A DNA stretch of 64,000 nt. Origin: Phycisphaeraceae bacterium. Its GTDB lineage: Bacteria > Planctomycetota > Phycisphaerae > Phycisphaerales > UBA1924. A model generated the notes under the pieces. That model saw only the letters and a list, made by a program, of their open reading frames with translations, did no database searches and was not told the origin of the DNA. Positions 9,772 through 18,927 of this stretch are shown in pieces. The translations under genes were made by a program, and so were the position numbers. The stretch covers positions 186,001-250,000 of the forward strand of contig JAHBWW010000001.1 of NCBI GenBank assembly GCA_019636795.1, read 5' to 3'. Each line of letters opens with the position of its first letter. Within the stretch, counting starts at the first letter, position 1.

Positions 9772-10385
9772 AACTCATACTTGAAGTTTTCGAGGTCCTT
9801 GGCGAAGCAGGCCGCGACGATGTCGCGCGTCGCGTCGTCGTAATACTCGCGGTAGTTGCCGCGCTTGCTGCTCTTGAGGTGCGGCAGCTGGGCCTGTTTC
9901 CCGATCTTCTGGCAGACCTCGGCAAAGTCGGCGTTGAGATTCTCGAACCGGCAGAAGTGGTTGACGACGATCGCGCCGGATTCATCGACGCACCAGTCAG
10001 TCTGTGGCATGAACATCTTGGGCCTGTCGTAATACGCCGGATCGCGGTCTCGGTAAGCCGCTCGCACCCAGTCCTTGAAGTCAAGATCCTTGCTGCCAAG
10101 GCCAGTCTGGTTGGTCTGCACGCGATAGGCGTGGTGGCTGACAACCTTGTCCCAGGGGTTGCGGATCACAGCGAAACTGAAGCGGCGGTCCCAGTTCGCG
10201 CGGCCGAGTTCGTTGATTTTTTCGAGGGCGCTGCGATGTTCGCCGGGCAGATCCAGGGCTTTAACGATGCTGGTGCCTCCGGTCTTGTTGATGTGGATAA
10301 AGATGAACTTGTCGACATAACGGTGGCGCACGATGCGCTTTTGGCGCTTGATGCGGTTGACGACGCGGGTAACGAGCGAAGCCAT
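9768..10385 (-). CDS. Sulfotransferase-family protein (Sulfotransfer_2 type)
   Basis: A 205-residue PAPS-dependent sulfotransferase candidate. The 5'-phosphosulfate loop is INKTGGTSI and the 3'-phosphate-binding segment is FAVIRNPWDKVVSHHAYR, in the expected order. The ATG at 10385 follows AGGGAG. The acceptor cannot be predicted; related bacterial enzymes act on carbohydrates or polysaccharides. There is no clear signal peptide, so it probably acts in the cytoplasm. Confidence 0.85.
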   Translation of the reverse strand: MASLVTRVVNRIKRQKRIVRHRYVDKFIFIHINKTGGTSIVKALDLPGEHRSALEKINELGRANWDRRFSFAVIRNPWDKVVSHHAYRVQTNQTGLGSKDLDFKDWVRAAYRDRDPAYYDRPKMFMPQTDWCVDESGAIVVNHFCRFENLNADFAEVCQKIGKQAQLPHLKSSKRGNYREYYDDATRDIVAACFAKDLENFKYEF

Positions 10386-10440
10386 GGGAACTCCCTGAAG
10401 TTCGACAACAGAAAAGAAGTGCCGGTCGTGGCAACGATAT

Positions 10441-11850
10441 TCACCCGAAGCGACCCGCGGCATATCCGATGGCGTGCCACACGAGCCCGAGCAGCAGCGC
10501 CAGGGCCAGGGTCTTCATGACACCCCAGTGCAGGCGGAACAGCACGAACGCCGCCATCGCCGCGACGACAAGAGCCGCAGGGTCAAGCGTGGAAAGTCGC
10601 GGCAGCGTCAGCCTCAGGCCAAAGTCCGTGACAGTGAACGTCTCGCGAAAGAGCGTGTGGGCAGCGAACCACACCGCGAGGTTGAGCACCACACCAACCA
10701 CCGCAGCCGTGATGCTCGACAGGGCCGCTGCGAGCGCAGGCTTGCCGCGAACCGCCTCGACATACGGCGCGCCTGCAAAAATCCAGAGAAAACACGGGAC
10801 AAACGTCACCCATGTGACAAGCACGGCGGCCAATACAGCTGCGCTCACCGGCGAAAGCGGGCCGGGGTCGTGAAATGCCCCGACCGACCCGACGAACTGG
10901 ACAACCTGAATGAGCGGGCCGGGGGTCGTCTCAGCCATGCCCAGACCCGTGAGCATCTCGCCCGGCGCCAGCCAGCCATACACCTCAACAGCCTGTTGTG
11001 CGATGTACGCCAGCACCGCGTACGCCCCGCCAAAGGTCACCACCGCGGCCTTGCTGAAAAACTCGGCCTGAAGCGTGAAAATGTGCCCCGGCCCGAGCCA
11101 CGCGCGAATCGCAATGACCGGCCCGAGCCAGAGCGTAAGCCACACCATGATCGTGCGCACAGTGCGCCACGCATTGGGGCGGGTGTGCGCGTTGTCGACG
11201 ATATCCGTGGCATACACGATCGCGGCGTGTTCGTCACTGGCGGCTTTCGGCTTGAGCACAGCAAAGAACCCCGGGGCGATGCGGCTGCCGATAAGCCCAA
11301 TGAGTGCCGCCGAGACGATAATGAGCGGGAAGGGCACGCCGAAACCGAAGATGGCAACGAATGCCGCCGCCGCAATCGCGAGCATGACACCATTCTTGAG
11401 CACGCGCTTGCCGATTCGGATGACCGCTTCGACGACGATGGCGAGCGTGGCCGCCTTGAGCCCGAAGAGCAGCGCCTCGACCACCCCTACATCGCGGAGC
11501 AGCGTGTAGGCCAGCGTCAGGGCAAGGATCGAGATGAAGCCGGGGAGCACAAACAACACACCCGCAGCGATTCCGCCCATTGTGCGGTGCATAAGCCATC
11601 CGACATAGGTCACCAACTGCGTCGCCTCGGGCCCCGGCAGCAGCATGCAGTAGTTCAGGGCGTGGAGGAAGCGTTCTTCACTGATCCACCGGCGGTCCTC
11701 GACGAGCACCTTGTGCATGACGGCGATTTGTCCGGCAGGCCCCCCAAAAGAGTGGATCCCGATGTAGGCAAACACGCGCAGGGCTTGGCGAAAGGTCGGC
11801 GGGGCAGTGGGCGGGCTGCCCGGGTCGGTCGCATCAGGAGGGATCGTCAT
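10441..11850 (-). CDS. chrA: Chromate transporter-family protein ChrA (long-chain form)
   Basis: A 469-residue membrane protein made of two homologous CHR halves. The first has IHSFGGPAGQIAVMH and LPGPEATQL; the second repeats it as VTFGGAYAVLAY and GMAETTPGPLIQ. Family members export chromate, although many homologues lie outside any metal-resistance setting. No chrB regulator is present. The ATG at 11850 excludes upstream codons that read through the tRNA-Ala gene. Confidence 0.9.
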   Translation of the reverse strand: MTIPPDATDPGSPPTAPPTFRQALRVFAYIGIHSFGGPAGQIAVMHKVLVEDRRWISEERFLHALNYCMLLPGPEATQLVTYVGWLMHRTMGGIAAGVLFVLPGFISILALTLAYTLLRDVGVVEALLFGLKAATLAIVVEAVIRIGKRVLKNGVMLAIAAAAFVAIFGFGVPFPLIIVSAALIGLIGSRIAPGFFAVLKPKAASDEHAAIVYATDIVDNAHTRPNAWRTVRTIMVWLTLWLGPVIAIRAWLGPGHIFTLQAEFFSKAAVVTFGGAYAVLAYIAQQAVEVYGWLAPGEMLTGLGMAETTPGPLIQVVQFVGSVGAFHDPGPLSPVSAAVLAAVLVTWVTFVPCFLWIFAGAPYVEAVRGKPALAAALSSITAAVVGVVLNLAVWFAAHTLFRETFTVTDFGLRLTLPRLSTLDPAALVVAAMAAFVLFRLHWGVMKTLALALLLGLVWHAIGYAAGRFG

Positions 11851-11885
11851 GCGGACGTATGGTAGCGAGAGCTCGGAGCTACCCA

Positions 11886-11914
11886 AAGAAAAACGCTGCC
11901 CGCGAGAGCAGCGT
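11886..11914 (-). terminator. Terminator of tRNA-Ala
   Basis: On the minus strand, 12 bases past the tRNA 3' end, there is a 7-bp stem (ACGCTGC / GCAGCGT, eight-base loop) followed by TTTTTC. It separates tRNA transcription from chrA downstream. Confidence 0.8.
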
Positions 11915-11925
11915 CTTCGATCAAG

Positions 11926-11998
11926 TGGAGGCGAAGAGACTCGAACTCTCGACCTCTTCCATGCCATGGAAGCGCTCTACCAACTGAGCTACGCCCCC
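11926..11998 (-). tRNA. tRNA-Ala (anticodon GGC)
   Basis: A 73-nt cloverleaf on the minus strand. The 7-bp acceptor stem contains the G3-U70 pair that defines alanine identity. The D arm reads GCTCAGTTGGTAGAGC, the anticodon loop ATGGCAT gives anticodon GGC (reads GCC and GCU), and the T arm contains GTTCGAGTC. The CCA end is not encoded (the sequence continues ACTT). Confidence 0.96.
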
Positions 11999-12155
11999 TT
12001 GATGTTGTCTCCCTGACGGACTTTGACCGCCACGGACCGACCAGCGTTCATCGGCCAGGGTGACCCGGCGTCTGTAACCGGGGATCGTAGAGAGGCGGCC
12101 GAAAGGGTCAAGTGCGGCTGGCGAGGGTGCTTAAACAGGAACTTTTCGTCCCGGA

Positions 12156-13409
12156 TCATTCACCAGCATACCGCGGGGACTGCTCTCCGCCGCGTTCGCG
12201 ATCCAGCTCCTCCACCAGGGCCGACGCGAGCAGTTCGTATTCCTGCCGGGTGTTGTACAACTGCGCGCTGACGCGCATCACGCGGTCGGCTACCGGAGCC
12301 ATGTCCCACACCGGCACCTGAATCTTGTGTCGCTTGAGCAGGGCATCCTGCAATGGGTCGTCATAGTCGCATTCGCGCGTCGGGTCCGGGTTTGGAGGCA
12401 GCGCCACCGACGCCATCGATCCGATCATGCGCTCGGGCGCAAGAGGGCGCACCGGTGTGCGCTCACAGAGCAATGCCCGCGCATCCATCACCTTGTCGTG
12501 GTTGAGCCTCATGACTTCCGGCCAGCCGCCGCGCACCTGCGACGCCAGATGCTCAATCGCGTCAGGGATGACCAGGTTCGCGGAATAGTCGTTTGTGCCG
12601 ACATAGTCGAAGTCGCAGAGGAACGCCGCCCGGTCGTCTCGCTTGAGATGCGTGCGACACGAAAGCGAGAGCGGCCTGACCCGCGACTGCACCTCGCGCG
12701 CCACATACAGGAACCCCGTTCCCTTCGGTGCCCCGAGCCACTTGTGACAGCTCGCCGCATAGAACGTCGGCTGAAGGTCCGCGATGTCGATCGTCACCTG
12801 CCCCGGCGTATGCGCACCATCGAGCAGAATCTCGATTCCGCGCTCGCGGGCAGCATGCGCCAGTCGACGCGCCGGGAAGATGATCCCCGAAGCGCTCGAA
12901 ATGTGACTCACGACAATCAGTTTCGTCCTCGGCGTTACTGCCGCCATGATCGGCTCGAACACCGCGTTTTCGTCCGCGACCGGCACGGGAATCCGCGCCT
13001 TGACAACCCGCGCCCCGGTCCAGGCACAGAGCCGCTCCAACTCATTCATAGTGGCCGAATACTCATGGTCGGTCACAAGCACTTCATCGCCCGGTTCGAG
13101 GGGCACGCTGTGCAGTGCGACCGCGACCGCCACAGTCCCGTTCGGCATGAACGCCAGATCCTGAGGCTGGCAGTTGATGAATTGGGATAGGCTGTCCCGC
13201 GCCCGGTCGCACAAGCCTTCGAGATCGACCTTGAAGAACTGAGTCGGGTCGTGCTCCATGCGGCGACGGAGTTCGTCCTGTCGTTCGAGCACATACGCCG
13301 GGCAACTGCCATACGAGCCGTGATTCAGATAGACCAGCCCCGGCCGGAGAGGCCACACGGCTCGACGACGCAACTCGAGGGATGACGACACAACAGGCGC
13401 AATGCTCAT
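12156..13409 (-). CDS. Class V aminotransferase, isopenicillin-N-epimerase-like
   Basis: A 417-residue fold-type I PLP enzyme. LDGAH at 196-200 provides the Asp for the PLP pyridine nitrogen, and Lys223 in SCHKWLGAPKG is the Schiff-base lysine; both fit the family. The N-terminal YLNHGSYG motif is typical of the isopenicillin N epimerase/cysteine-desulfurase-like group. The substrate is unknown and no beta-lactam genes are nearby. The ATG at 13409 was chosen because upstream codons lose family resemblance. Confidence 0.85.
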   Translation of the reverse strand: MSIAPVVSSSLELRRRAVWPLRPGLVYLNHGSYGSCPAYVLERQDELRRRMEHDPTQFFKVDLEGLCDRARDSLSQFINCQPQDLAFMPNGTVAVAVALHSVPLEPGDEVLVTDHEYSATMNELERLCAWTGARVVKARIPVPVADENAVFEPIMAAVTPRTKLIVVSHISSASGIIFPARRLAHAARERGIEILLDGAHTPGQVTIDIADLQPTFYAASCHKWLGAPKGTGFLYVAREVQSRVRPLSLSCRTHLKRDDRAAFLCDFDYVGTNDYSANLVIPDAIEHLASQVRGGWPEVMRLNHDKVMDARALLCERTPVRPLAPERMIGSMASVALPPNPDPTRECDYDDPLQDALLKRHKIQVPVWDMAPVADRVMRVSAQLYNTRQEYELLASALVEELDRERGGEQSPRYAGE

Positions 13410-13543
13410 GACATACTTTCTCGGCTTGTTCCGACTCTGCACATCAACCGGTAATTCTTCGCGGACCCTGACACGCACGGTTCCACGCGCGAGTGTATCT
13501 CGCGCAGTTCCCGCGCGTCGGCAATTGCCCCGCTGTTGTGCGC

Positions 13544-15067
13544 TCAAAGCCCGTAGATCGGGCGAAGTTTTCCTTCCAGGTGCCGCAGCAGAGGCTCGGC
13601 TTCGAGGGGCTTGCCTGTTACACGCTGGCATAAATCGCCCGCCGAGAACTCGCGACCTGCGCCGTGAATGTTCGTGCGCAGCCACGCCAGCAGCGACCCG
13701 AACTCGCCCTTGCGGAACTCATCCTCAAGCCCCGGGATGTCCTGATGGATCTTCTCCCACATCTGGGCAGCGTACAGATTTCCCAGCGCGTACGTCGGAA
13801 AGTAACCGATCAACCCAAACGACCAGTGAACGTCCTGCAGACATCCCTTCGCGTCGTTGGGAACGTCGATACCCAGGAGATCCTTGAACGCCTTGTTCCA
13901 GGCGGCTGGCAGGTCATCGATCGCCAGGCGGCCGGAAATGAGTTCGCGCTCGATGCCGAACCGCAGCATAATGTGAAGGTTGTACGTGGCTTCGTCCGCT
14001 TCGACACGAATGTAGCTCGGCTTGACGATGTTGACCGCCCGGTAGACCTCGTCGAGCGAGAACGAACTGAAGGGGTCTCCCAGGTGTTGCCGGGCTGCGG
14101 GCAGTGCCCATTCCCAGAACGCCCGGCCCCGCCCGACGAAGTTCTCCCACATCCGGCTCTGGCTTTCGTGAATGCCCAGGCTGATTGCCTCGGCCAGCGG
14201 CTGACCAAAGAGCCCGTCACTCTTGGGCAGCCCCTGCTCATACAACCCGTGCCCACACTCGTGCAACGTGCCATACAGCGCGCCCGCGAAATAGTCCTCG
14301 TCGTACCGCGTCGTCAGGCGCGTATCGCCCGGCGCAAACCCCGAGCAAAATGGGTGGGTCGTCACATCCAGCCGACCGGCTTGCAGGTCGAACCCGAACG
14401 CCTCAATAACTTTCAGTCCGAACCCGTGCTGGCGCTCCTTGGCAACATGGACTCTGAGTGGGGCGTCGGAGGGTGCCTTGCCTTTGGTTGTCAGGTCAGC
14501 GACCAACGCGGCAAGTTTGACTCGCAAAGGGGAAAAGACCTTTTCGATTTCTGCTGCCCGGGCGTTGGGTTCGTACTCGTTGAGCAGCGCGTCATAGATC
14601 TCGCCGCCTGCCGGAATGCCATAGCACTCGGCTTTCTTGCGCGTCAGGGCCATCATCCGCTCAAGCCAGGGCTTGAACATCGCAAAGTCCGACTTCTTGC
14701 GGGCTTCTTTCCAGACATGCTGGCTCTTGCTGCCCACCTCGGCCAGTTCGGCTACCAGAGAACCGGGGAGTTTGGTCGCCAGGTCGTCGTCGCGTTGCAT
14801 CTCCCGGACATTGGCCTTGAGCCGAGGGTCTGCGCTCACTGCCGCGTTTTGTGCGCACGCCGAAAGCAGTTCGCCGACGCGCGGGTTGGTGCTGCGCTCG
14901 TGAATCAGGCGCGCCAGGAGTGAGGCTTGTTCGGCGCGTCCCTCCGCAGCCGCGTTAGGCATGTAGGTTTCCTGATCCCACGACGCTAGCTGTGCGACCG
15001 AGCCGAGCGTGGCTGCCTCGCGCCGCAACGCGCACAACTCGACATATTCTGCCGGCAAACCTCCCAT
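13544..15067 (-). CDS. Carboxypeptidase Taq (M32 family metallocarboxypeptidase)
   Basis: A 507-residue cytosolic zinc carboxypeptidase. The HExxH zinc motif is HECGH at 269-273 and the third ligand region HESQSRMWEN follows at about 300-309, as in M32 enzymes. SWDQETYMP near residue 30 and the C-terminal region are also typical. Full length for the family. GGAGG lies seven bases before the ATG. Confidence 0.94.
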   Translation of the reverse strand: MGGLPAEYVELCALRREAATLGSVAQLASWDQETYMPNAAAEGRAEQASLLARLIHERSTNPRVGELLSACAQNAAVSADPRLKANVREMQRDDDLATKLPGSLVAELAEVGSKSQHVWKEARKKSDFAMFKPWLERMMALTRKKAECYGIPAGGEIYDALLNEYEPNARAAEIEKVFSPLRVKLAALVADLTTKGKAPSDAPLRVHVAKERQHGFGLKVIEAFGFDLQAGRLDVTTHPFCSGFAPGDTRLTTRYDEDYFAGALYGTLHECGHGLYEQGLPKSDGLFGQPLAEAISLGIHESQSRMWENFVGRGRAFWEWALPAARQHLGDPFSSFSLDEVYRAVNIVKPSYIRVEADEATYNLHIMLRFGIERELISGRLAIDDLPAAWNKAFKDLLGIDVPNDAKGCLQDVHWSFGLIGYFPTYALGNLYAAQMWEKIHQDIPGLEDEFRKGEFGSLLAWLRTNIHGAGREFSAGDLCQRVTGKPLEAEPLLRHLEGKLRPIYGL

Positions 15068-15126
15068 GGCATCATCCTCCGTTTGTGGGTGTCAGGTGTT
15101 GAGTGTTAATCCTAGTCCCTGCCCGG

Positions 15127-16317
15127 TCATTGTCCGGCGATCTGAAGCGCGATCAGCGCGTACGCGGTGATCAAGACCGGGTTGTTTTCCATCCACCGGT
15201 CGTCCAGAGTTCTGAACGAACCATCATCCTGCTGGAGCTCGGCCAGCCGCGAAACCAGATCGCGCTTCCAGTGTCGGGTTTCGGCAGAACCCTGAGCGGA
15301 GTGAACCTCAAGCGTGTCGTGTCCGAAGGCTTCGAGGCCGCGCGCGAAGGAGAGGATGTAGTAGTAGACCCCATCGGTCCCGAGACCGGGGTTCTCCTCA
15401 AGGGTGTAGTGTCGCGTGATCCAGCCAAGAGCCGCCCGCACGCGCTCGTCGTCGGGTCCGAGGTCGGCGTAGATGAGGCTCTTGAACCCGAAGTAGGTCA
15501 TGGACCCATACGCCCGAAGACGGCTGACGGTGGTTCCGTCGGAAAGGGATTCTTCGATCATCCCGGCCATGCTCTGCCCGGCGCGGCCTTCGACACTCTG
15601 GGCGTTTGGAACAGTGGCATAGATGAATCCGCCCTGCGACGATCCGTCGGCGTAGTCCATGTCGTTGACGCTATCGAGCATCTGCGTGCGCGCAAGAAAG
15701 GTCAACGCCCGCTGAAACGCGGGGTCGTCGGCACTCACCCCCGTGTCGTGCAGGGCCTGAAGCATGAATCCGAGATTTGAGAGGTCCGGGCGCCCGTGTG
15801 TGCCATAGCCGATTCCGCCGTAATAAGGATGGTCAGGATCAACCGGCTCGTTGTAGGCCTGAGCACCGGGTGGAACAGCGCTTTGCCACTGCATTGCGCG
15901 AAGGGCATTCTGCCCAGCAGCAATGGCTTCTGCTGCATCGCATGTGTGGACGCGAGCCAGGGCGCTGAGGCAGACTGCGGTGTTGTAACTCGGGAGCATG
16001 CCGTCGTGGATTGTGCCGTCAGGCTTGCGGAATGACAGGATGTATTCGATGCCGCGCGCGACCTGGGGGTCGCGCTGGTCGATGCGCGGATCCATGAGCA
16101 TGCCGGTAAGGACAAGGCCAGAGATGGCGGGGAAGTTCGGCCCGCCGTCGCGATTCGACCAGCCACCGGTCGAAGGATCCTGCTGCGAGCGCAGGTAGGA
16201 GATTGCATTGGCCGACATTTCTCTGGCGGCAGAGCGAGTGTGAGCGTCTGAGGCCTGTGTGTTCGTTGCTGTGCCGAGGAGACAAATCGCGACACACCCT
16301 GCGATCAACTGTTTCAT
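15127..16317 (-). CDS. Secreted prenyltransferase/squalene-cyclase-repeat protein
   Basis: A 396-residue protein with a signal peptide (about 1-22) and several alpha/alpha-barrel repeats resembling the prenyltransferase and squalene oxidase repeat: SQQDPSTGGW, LGWITRHYTLEENPG and LAELQQDDGSF. The acidic catalytic motif of real cyclases (DxDD) is not evident, so it is more likely a secreted toroid-fold protein of unknown function. Its ATG shares the sequence ATGA with the rsmE stop, so translation is coupled. GGGAGG precedes the start. Confidence 0.8.
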   Translation of the reverse strand: MKQLIAGCVAICLLGTATNTQASDAHTRSAAREMSANAISYLRSQQDPSTGGWSNRDGGPNFPAISGLVLTGMLMDPRIDQRDPQVARGIEYILSFRKPDGTIHDGMLPSYNTAVCLSALARVHTCDAAEAIAAGQNALRAMQWQSAVPPGAQAYNEPVDPDHPYYGGIGYGTHGRPDLSNLGFMLQALHDTGVSADDPAFQRALTFLARTQMLDSVNDMDYADGSSQGGFIYATVPNAQSVEGRAGQSMAGMIEESLSDGTTVSRLRAYGSMTYFGFKSLIYADLGPDDERVRAALGWITRHYTLEENPGLGTDGVYYYILSFARGLEAFGHDTLEVHSAQGSAETRHWKRDLVSRLAELQQDDGSFRTLDDRWMENNPVLITAYALIALQIAGQ

Positions 16318-17045
16318 AGGAGACCTCCCGACTTTTGTGCCTGATGGAGGATACACGCTGCCCCAACCACGGCTGCGGTTTCGATGCGCAGAACATGAGG
16401 ACCGAAGCGGATCAGAGGTGTGCCGGCATCGGTAAACGCCTGGCGTTCCTCGGGCGACCACCCACCTTCGGGCCCAACGAGGAGTTCGACCGTGTCGGCA
16501 ATGGGAGGTAGTTCGGCCGAGCCGGTCGCATCTGCAACGAGCCGTCCGGGAGCATGGTGTGCGAGCAGTGACACGAGGTCAGAAGGGGGTTCGATCCTCA
16601 TGAGGTGTGCCCGGCCGCATTGTTTGAGTGATTCGACTGCGGCGCGCTCGAGGCGGTCAAGATTGCGGGGTTCGCGCTCGCTACGGGCGGTTCGCAGGTG
16701 GCTCCAGGCATTGGCACCGACCTGGCTGAGCTGGTCGATCATTGTTTCAAGCGCGTCACCCTTAGGGGCTGGGCAGCGGACGATGACTCGGGGCCGCACC
16801 GGATCGAGGTGTTCGACGGATTCGACGCGAAGGCGGAGGGTTGTGCGGTCTTTGGACTTTGGCTCAACGCCGAGCACTTCGGCGAGAGCAACTGTGCCGG
16901 TGCCGGAGAGAAGTTGGACGCGTTCTCCGATTCGTAGTCGTTTGACTCGAACGGCGTGATGGGCTTCGGGGCCTTGGATATCGAAGCAATCTCCCGTGCT
17001 GACAGGGGCGTCGGGCAGGTAGATTCGATGTGTGGGAGAAGGCAT
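16314..17045 (-). CDS. rsmE: 16S rRNA (uracil-1498-N3)-methyltransferase RsmE
   Basis: A 243-residue SPOUT-fold methyltransferase. It has the N-terminal PUA-like part (HHAVRVKRLRIGERVQL) and the C-terminal knot motifs LLVGPEGGWSPEE and LRFGPHVLRIETA, written here as LIRFGPHVLRIETAA, which bind SAM. Full length. The ATG at 17045 was chosen; a GTG 18 bases upstream is possible and neither has a good ribosome-binding site. Its last codon overlaps the start of the following secreted protein gene. Confidence 0.93.
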   Translation of the reverse strand: MPSPTHRIYLPDAPVSTGDCFDIQGPEAHHAVRVKRLRIGERVQLLSGTGTVALAEVLGVEPKSKDRTTLRLRVESVEHLDPVRPRVIVRCPAPKGDALETMIDQLSQVGANAWSHLRTARSEREPRNLDRLERAAVESLKQCGRAHLMRIEPPSDLVSLLAHHAPGRLVADATGSAELPPIADTVELLVGPEGGWSPEERQAFTDAGTPLIRFGPHVLRIETAAVVGAACILHQAQKSGGLL

Positions 17046-17169
17046 GGAGTGGAAGGGTATCACCTTATTTCGGTGGTCATGATAACGCGGTTGTGCGTCC
17101 TGCGGCCGATATTCAGTGTAGTTGAGTGTCTGAAGTTCCGATGGACGCTACGGGGTTTGGAACCGGCCC

Positions 17170-18378
17170 ATGTCTGAGGGAACTGAACAGAAGCAGCCCA
17201 AGGCGGATCTCTCGTCGCGTGTCGAAGAACTTCTCGGCGCGATTGATGCGGCGTGCGCTGATCTCGAATCGCGCATGAAAGAAGAGGACGCGGCAGCGCT
17301 GGAGGAGGTGTCATCGGGGCTTACGGGGCTGGTTTCGAGCGATGATGGTCTGGTAGCGATCGGCGAAGGGGAGGACATCCGGTCTTCGGTGGCGGCGCTC
17401 GAGTCGGAGGTCGAGGATCAGGTGCGGTCGCTGCTGAGTTCGCTGGAGGTTGCGTCGCCTGCGCGTGATCGCGATGTGACTGAGAATGTGCCGGCGCAGG
17501 GCCGAGGGCCGGAGGCGACGCCGCGCGACGAGACTTTGGTTTCGGAGCCTGATGCAGCGGTTGATGAAACGCTCGGGATGGAGCAAGTGGCAGCGATTGA
17601 CGCGCAGGAGTTGGAGTCGGCGCTGGGCGCGATTGCTGCGGATTTTGCTCAAGGGGAAGAGGTGACACCCGGGGCCGCACCGACGAAGGGGCCTGAGGGG
17701 TCGGCTGCCCGTGCGGCGATGGCTGATGATCTCGATGCGCTCGATGCGGAATTGGCGACGCTTGCCGAATCTATGCTGGAGAGTCTTGAGGAAGAAGACG
17801 AGGCTGGAGGAGTTGCGACGGACGAAGAATCTTCGTCATGGGAGAAGGAGTTGGTGGCGACGATCGACGAGGCTGTTGCCGAGGCGGCGGCGGATGAGTT
17901 GAGCGAGCCCGAGCCGGCTTTGCCGGTCGCCGAAGTGAGCGTGTCTGAGGCGCCGACGGTGGAAGGGGAGGGCCCAGCCTCGACAGCACCGAATCCGGTT
18001 GCTGCGCACGCGACGATCGAGCGAGATCAACCGGAAGCGATTTTGTCGCAGGCGAAGAGTGATATGCCCACTCTTGTGCGCGATTCCGAGGCGAAGGCTG
18101 CGAAGTCTCGCGGCCGAGCGGTGGCGGCGATGGGCGGCATGGCGATGAGGGCCGCGGGCCGGGCTGCAGTGCCGTTGATGGCTCAGGCGCTGCTGTTGAG
18201 TGCGAAGCCGGCAGAGAAGTTGCCGGACACGCTGCGACAGACGGCGGGTTGGCTGGCGGTGTACACAGCGTTTCTGGGCGTGTGTGTGTGGGCGTTTGTG
18301 CTGGTGTTTCGTGAGCCGAATATACCGGTGGCGACGGAAGAACCGATCGGGCTGTACAACGAGACGAGCGGGAACTGA
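17170..18378 (+). CDS. Acidic hypothetical protein with C-terminal membrane anchor
   Basis: A 402-residue, strongly acidic, Glu- and Ala-rich protein of low complexity. It has predicted helical stretches (about 15-95 and 180-265) and one membrane segment near the C-terminus (about 350-375, TAFLGVCVWAFVLVF), followed by a short tail. The long N-terminal part is probably cytoplasmic. I recognise no family. The following zinc-ribbon membrane gene begins 30 bases downstream and may be co-transcribed. Confidence 0.75.
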   Translation: MSEGTEQKQPKADLSSRVEELLGAIDAACADLESRMKEEDAAALEEVSSGLTGLVSSDDGLVAIGEGEDIRSSVAALESEVEDQVRSLLSSLEVASPARDRDVTENVPAQGRGPEATPRDETLVSEPDAAVDETLGMEQVAAIDAQELESALGAIAADFAQGEEVTPGAAPTKGPEGSAARAAMADDLDALDAELATLAESMLESLEEEDEAGGVATDEESSSWEKELVATIDEAVAEAAADELSEPEPALPVAEVSVSEAPTVEGEGPASTAPNPVAAHATIERDQPEAILSQAKSDMPTLVRDSEAKAAKSRGRAVAAMGGMAMRAAGRAAVPLMAQALLLSAKPAEKLPDTLRQTAGWLAVYTAFLGVCVWAFVLVFREPNIPVATEEPIGLYNETSGN

Positions 18379-18408
18379 TCGCTCCTCCCCAAGGCAGGTC
18401 GGGTTGGT

Positions 18409-18864
18409 ATGCTGGTGGAGATGAGCGACGAGAGGCTGTTCCTTGAGCACTATCTGTCAGAGCAGGATGTCCCGTGTCCGGGGTGCGGGTACAACCTGCG
18501 CGGGCTGAAGGGGGCGGAGTGTCCGGAGTGCGGGCAGGCGCTGCGGCTGAATGTGGGGTTGGTTGAGCCGAGGCTTGCGAGTTTTATCATGGGCTTGATC
18601 GGGCTTGTGCTGGGGCTTGGGTTTCATTTTATTTTGTTGGGCCTTACAGCTCTTGTAGCTATGAATGGGGGGTTTGGGGGATGGCACGATTTGTGGCCTT
18701 CGCTCGTCGGGGGGCTATTGGCATTGGTGGGCACACCAGCGTGGATCATCCGGCGCAAGGAAATACAGCGCGCGAACCGCGCGACGACGTGGGGGCTTGT
18801 TGCTCTGTGTTGGTTCATCACGTTGGGAAGCGTGGGTTGGCTGGTTGCAATCATTCTGAGCTAA
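18409..18864 (+). CDS. Small membrane protein with N-terminal zinc ribbon
   Basis: A 151-residue protein with a zinc-ribbon near the N-terminus (CPGCGYNLRGL ... CPECG, about 23-42), followed by two or three hydrophobic segments (about 57-83, 95-112 and 127-150). The Cys pairs and the short YNLRGL link are common in planctomycete membrane proteins of unknown role. ATG codons at 18409 and 18421 are both possible starts. It probably forms a unit with the acidic protein upstream. Confidence 0.7.
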   Translation: MLVEMSDERLFLEHYLSEQDVPCPGCGYNLRGLKGAECPECGQALRLNVGLVEPRLASFIMGLIGLVLGLGFHFILLGLTALVAMNGGFGGWHDLWPSLVGGLLALVGTPAWIIRRKEIQRANRATTWGLVALCWFITLGSVGWLVAIILS

Positions 18865-18927
18865 CATGATCTTCTCGGGGCTCGAAGTCGTATAGAGGTC
18901 GGGCTGAAACGCCGATAAGCGGGATAG

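Noticed and set aside
10474-11865. 463-codon plus-strand frame
   Set aside because: Antisense to chrA, with charged low-complexity composition typical of shadows in GC-rich DNA.
13664-14923. 419-codon plus-strand frame
   Set aside because: Antisense to the M32 carboxypeptidase, which has the catalytic motifs.
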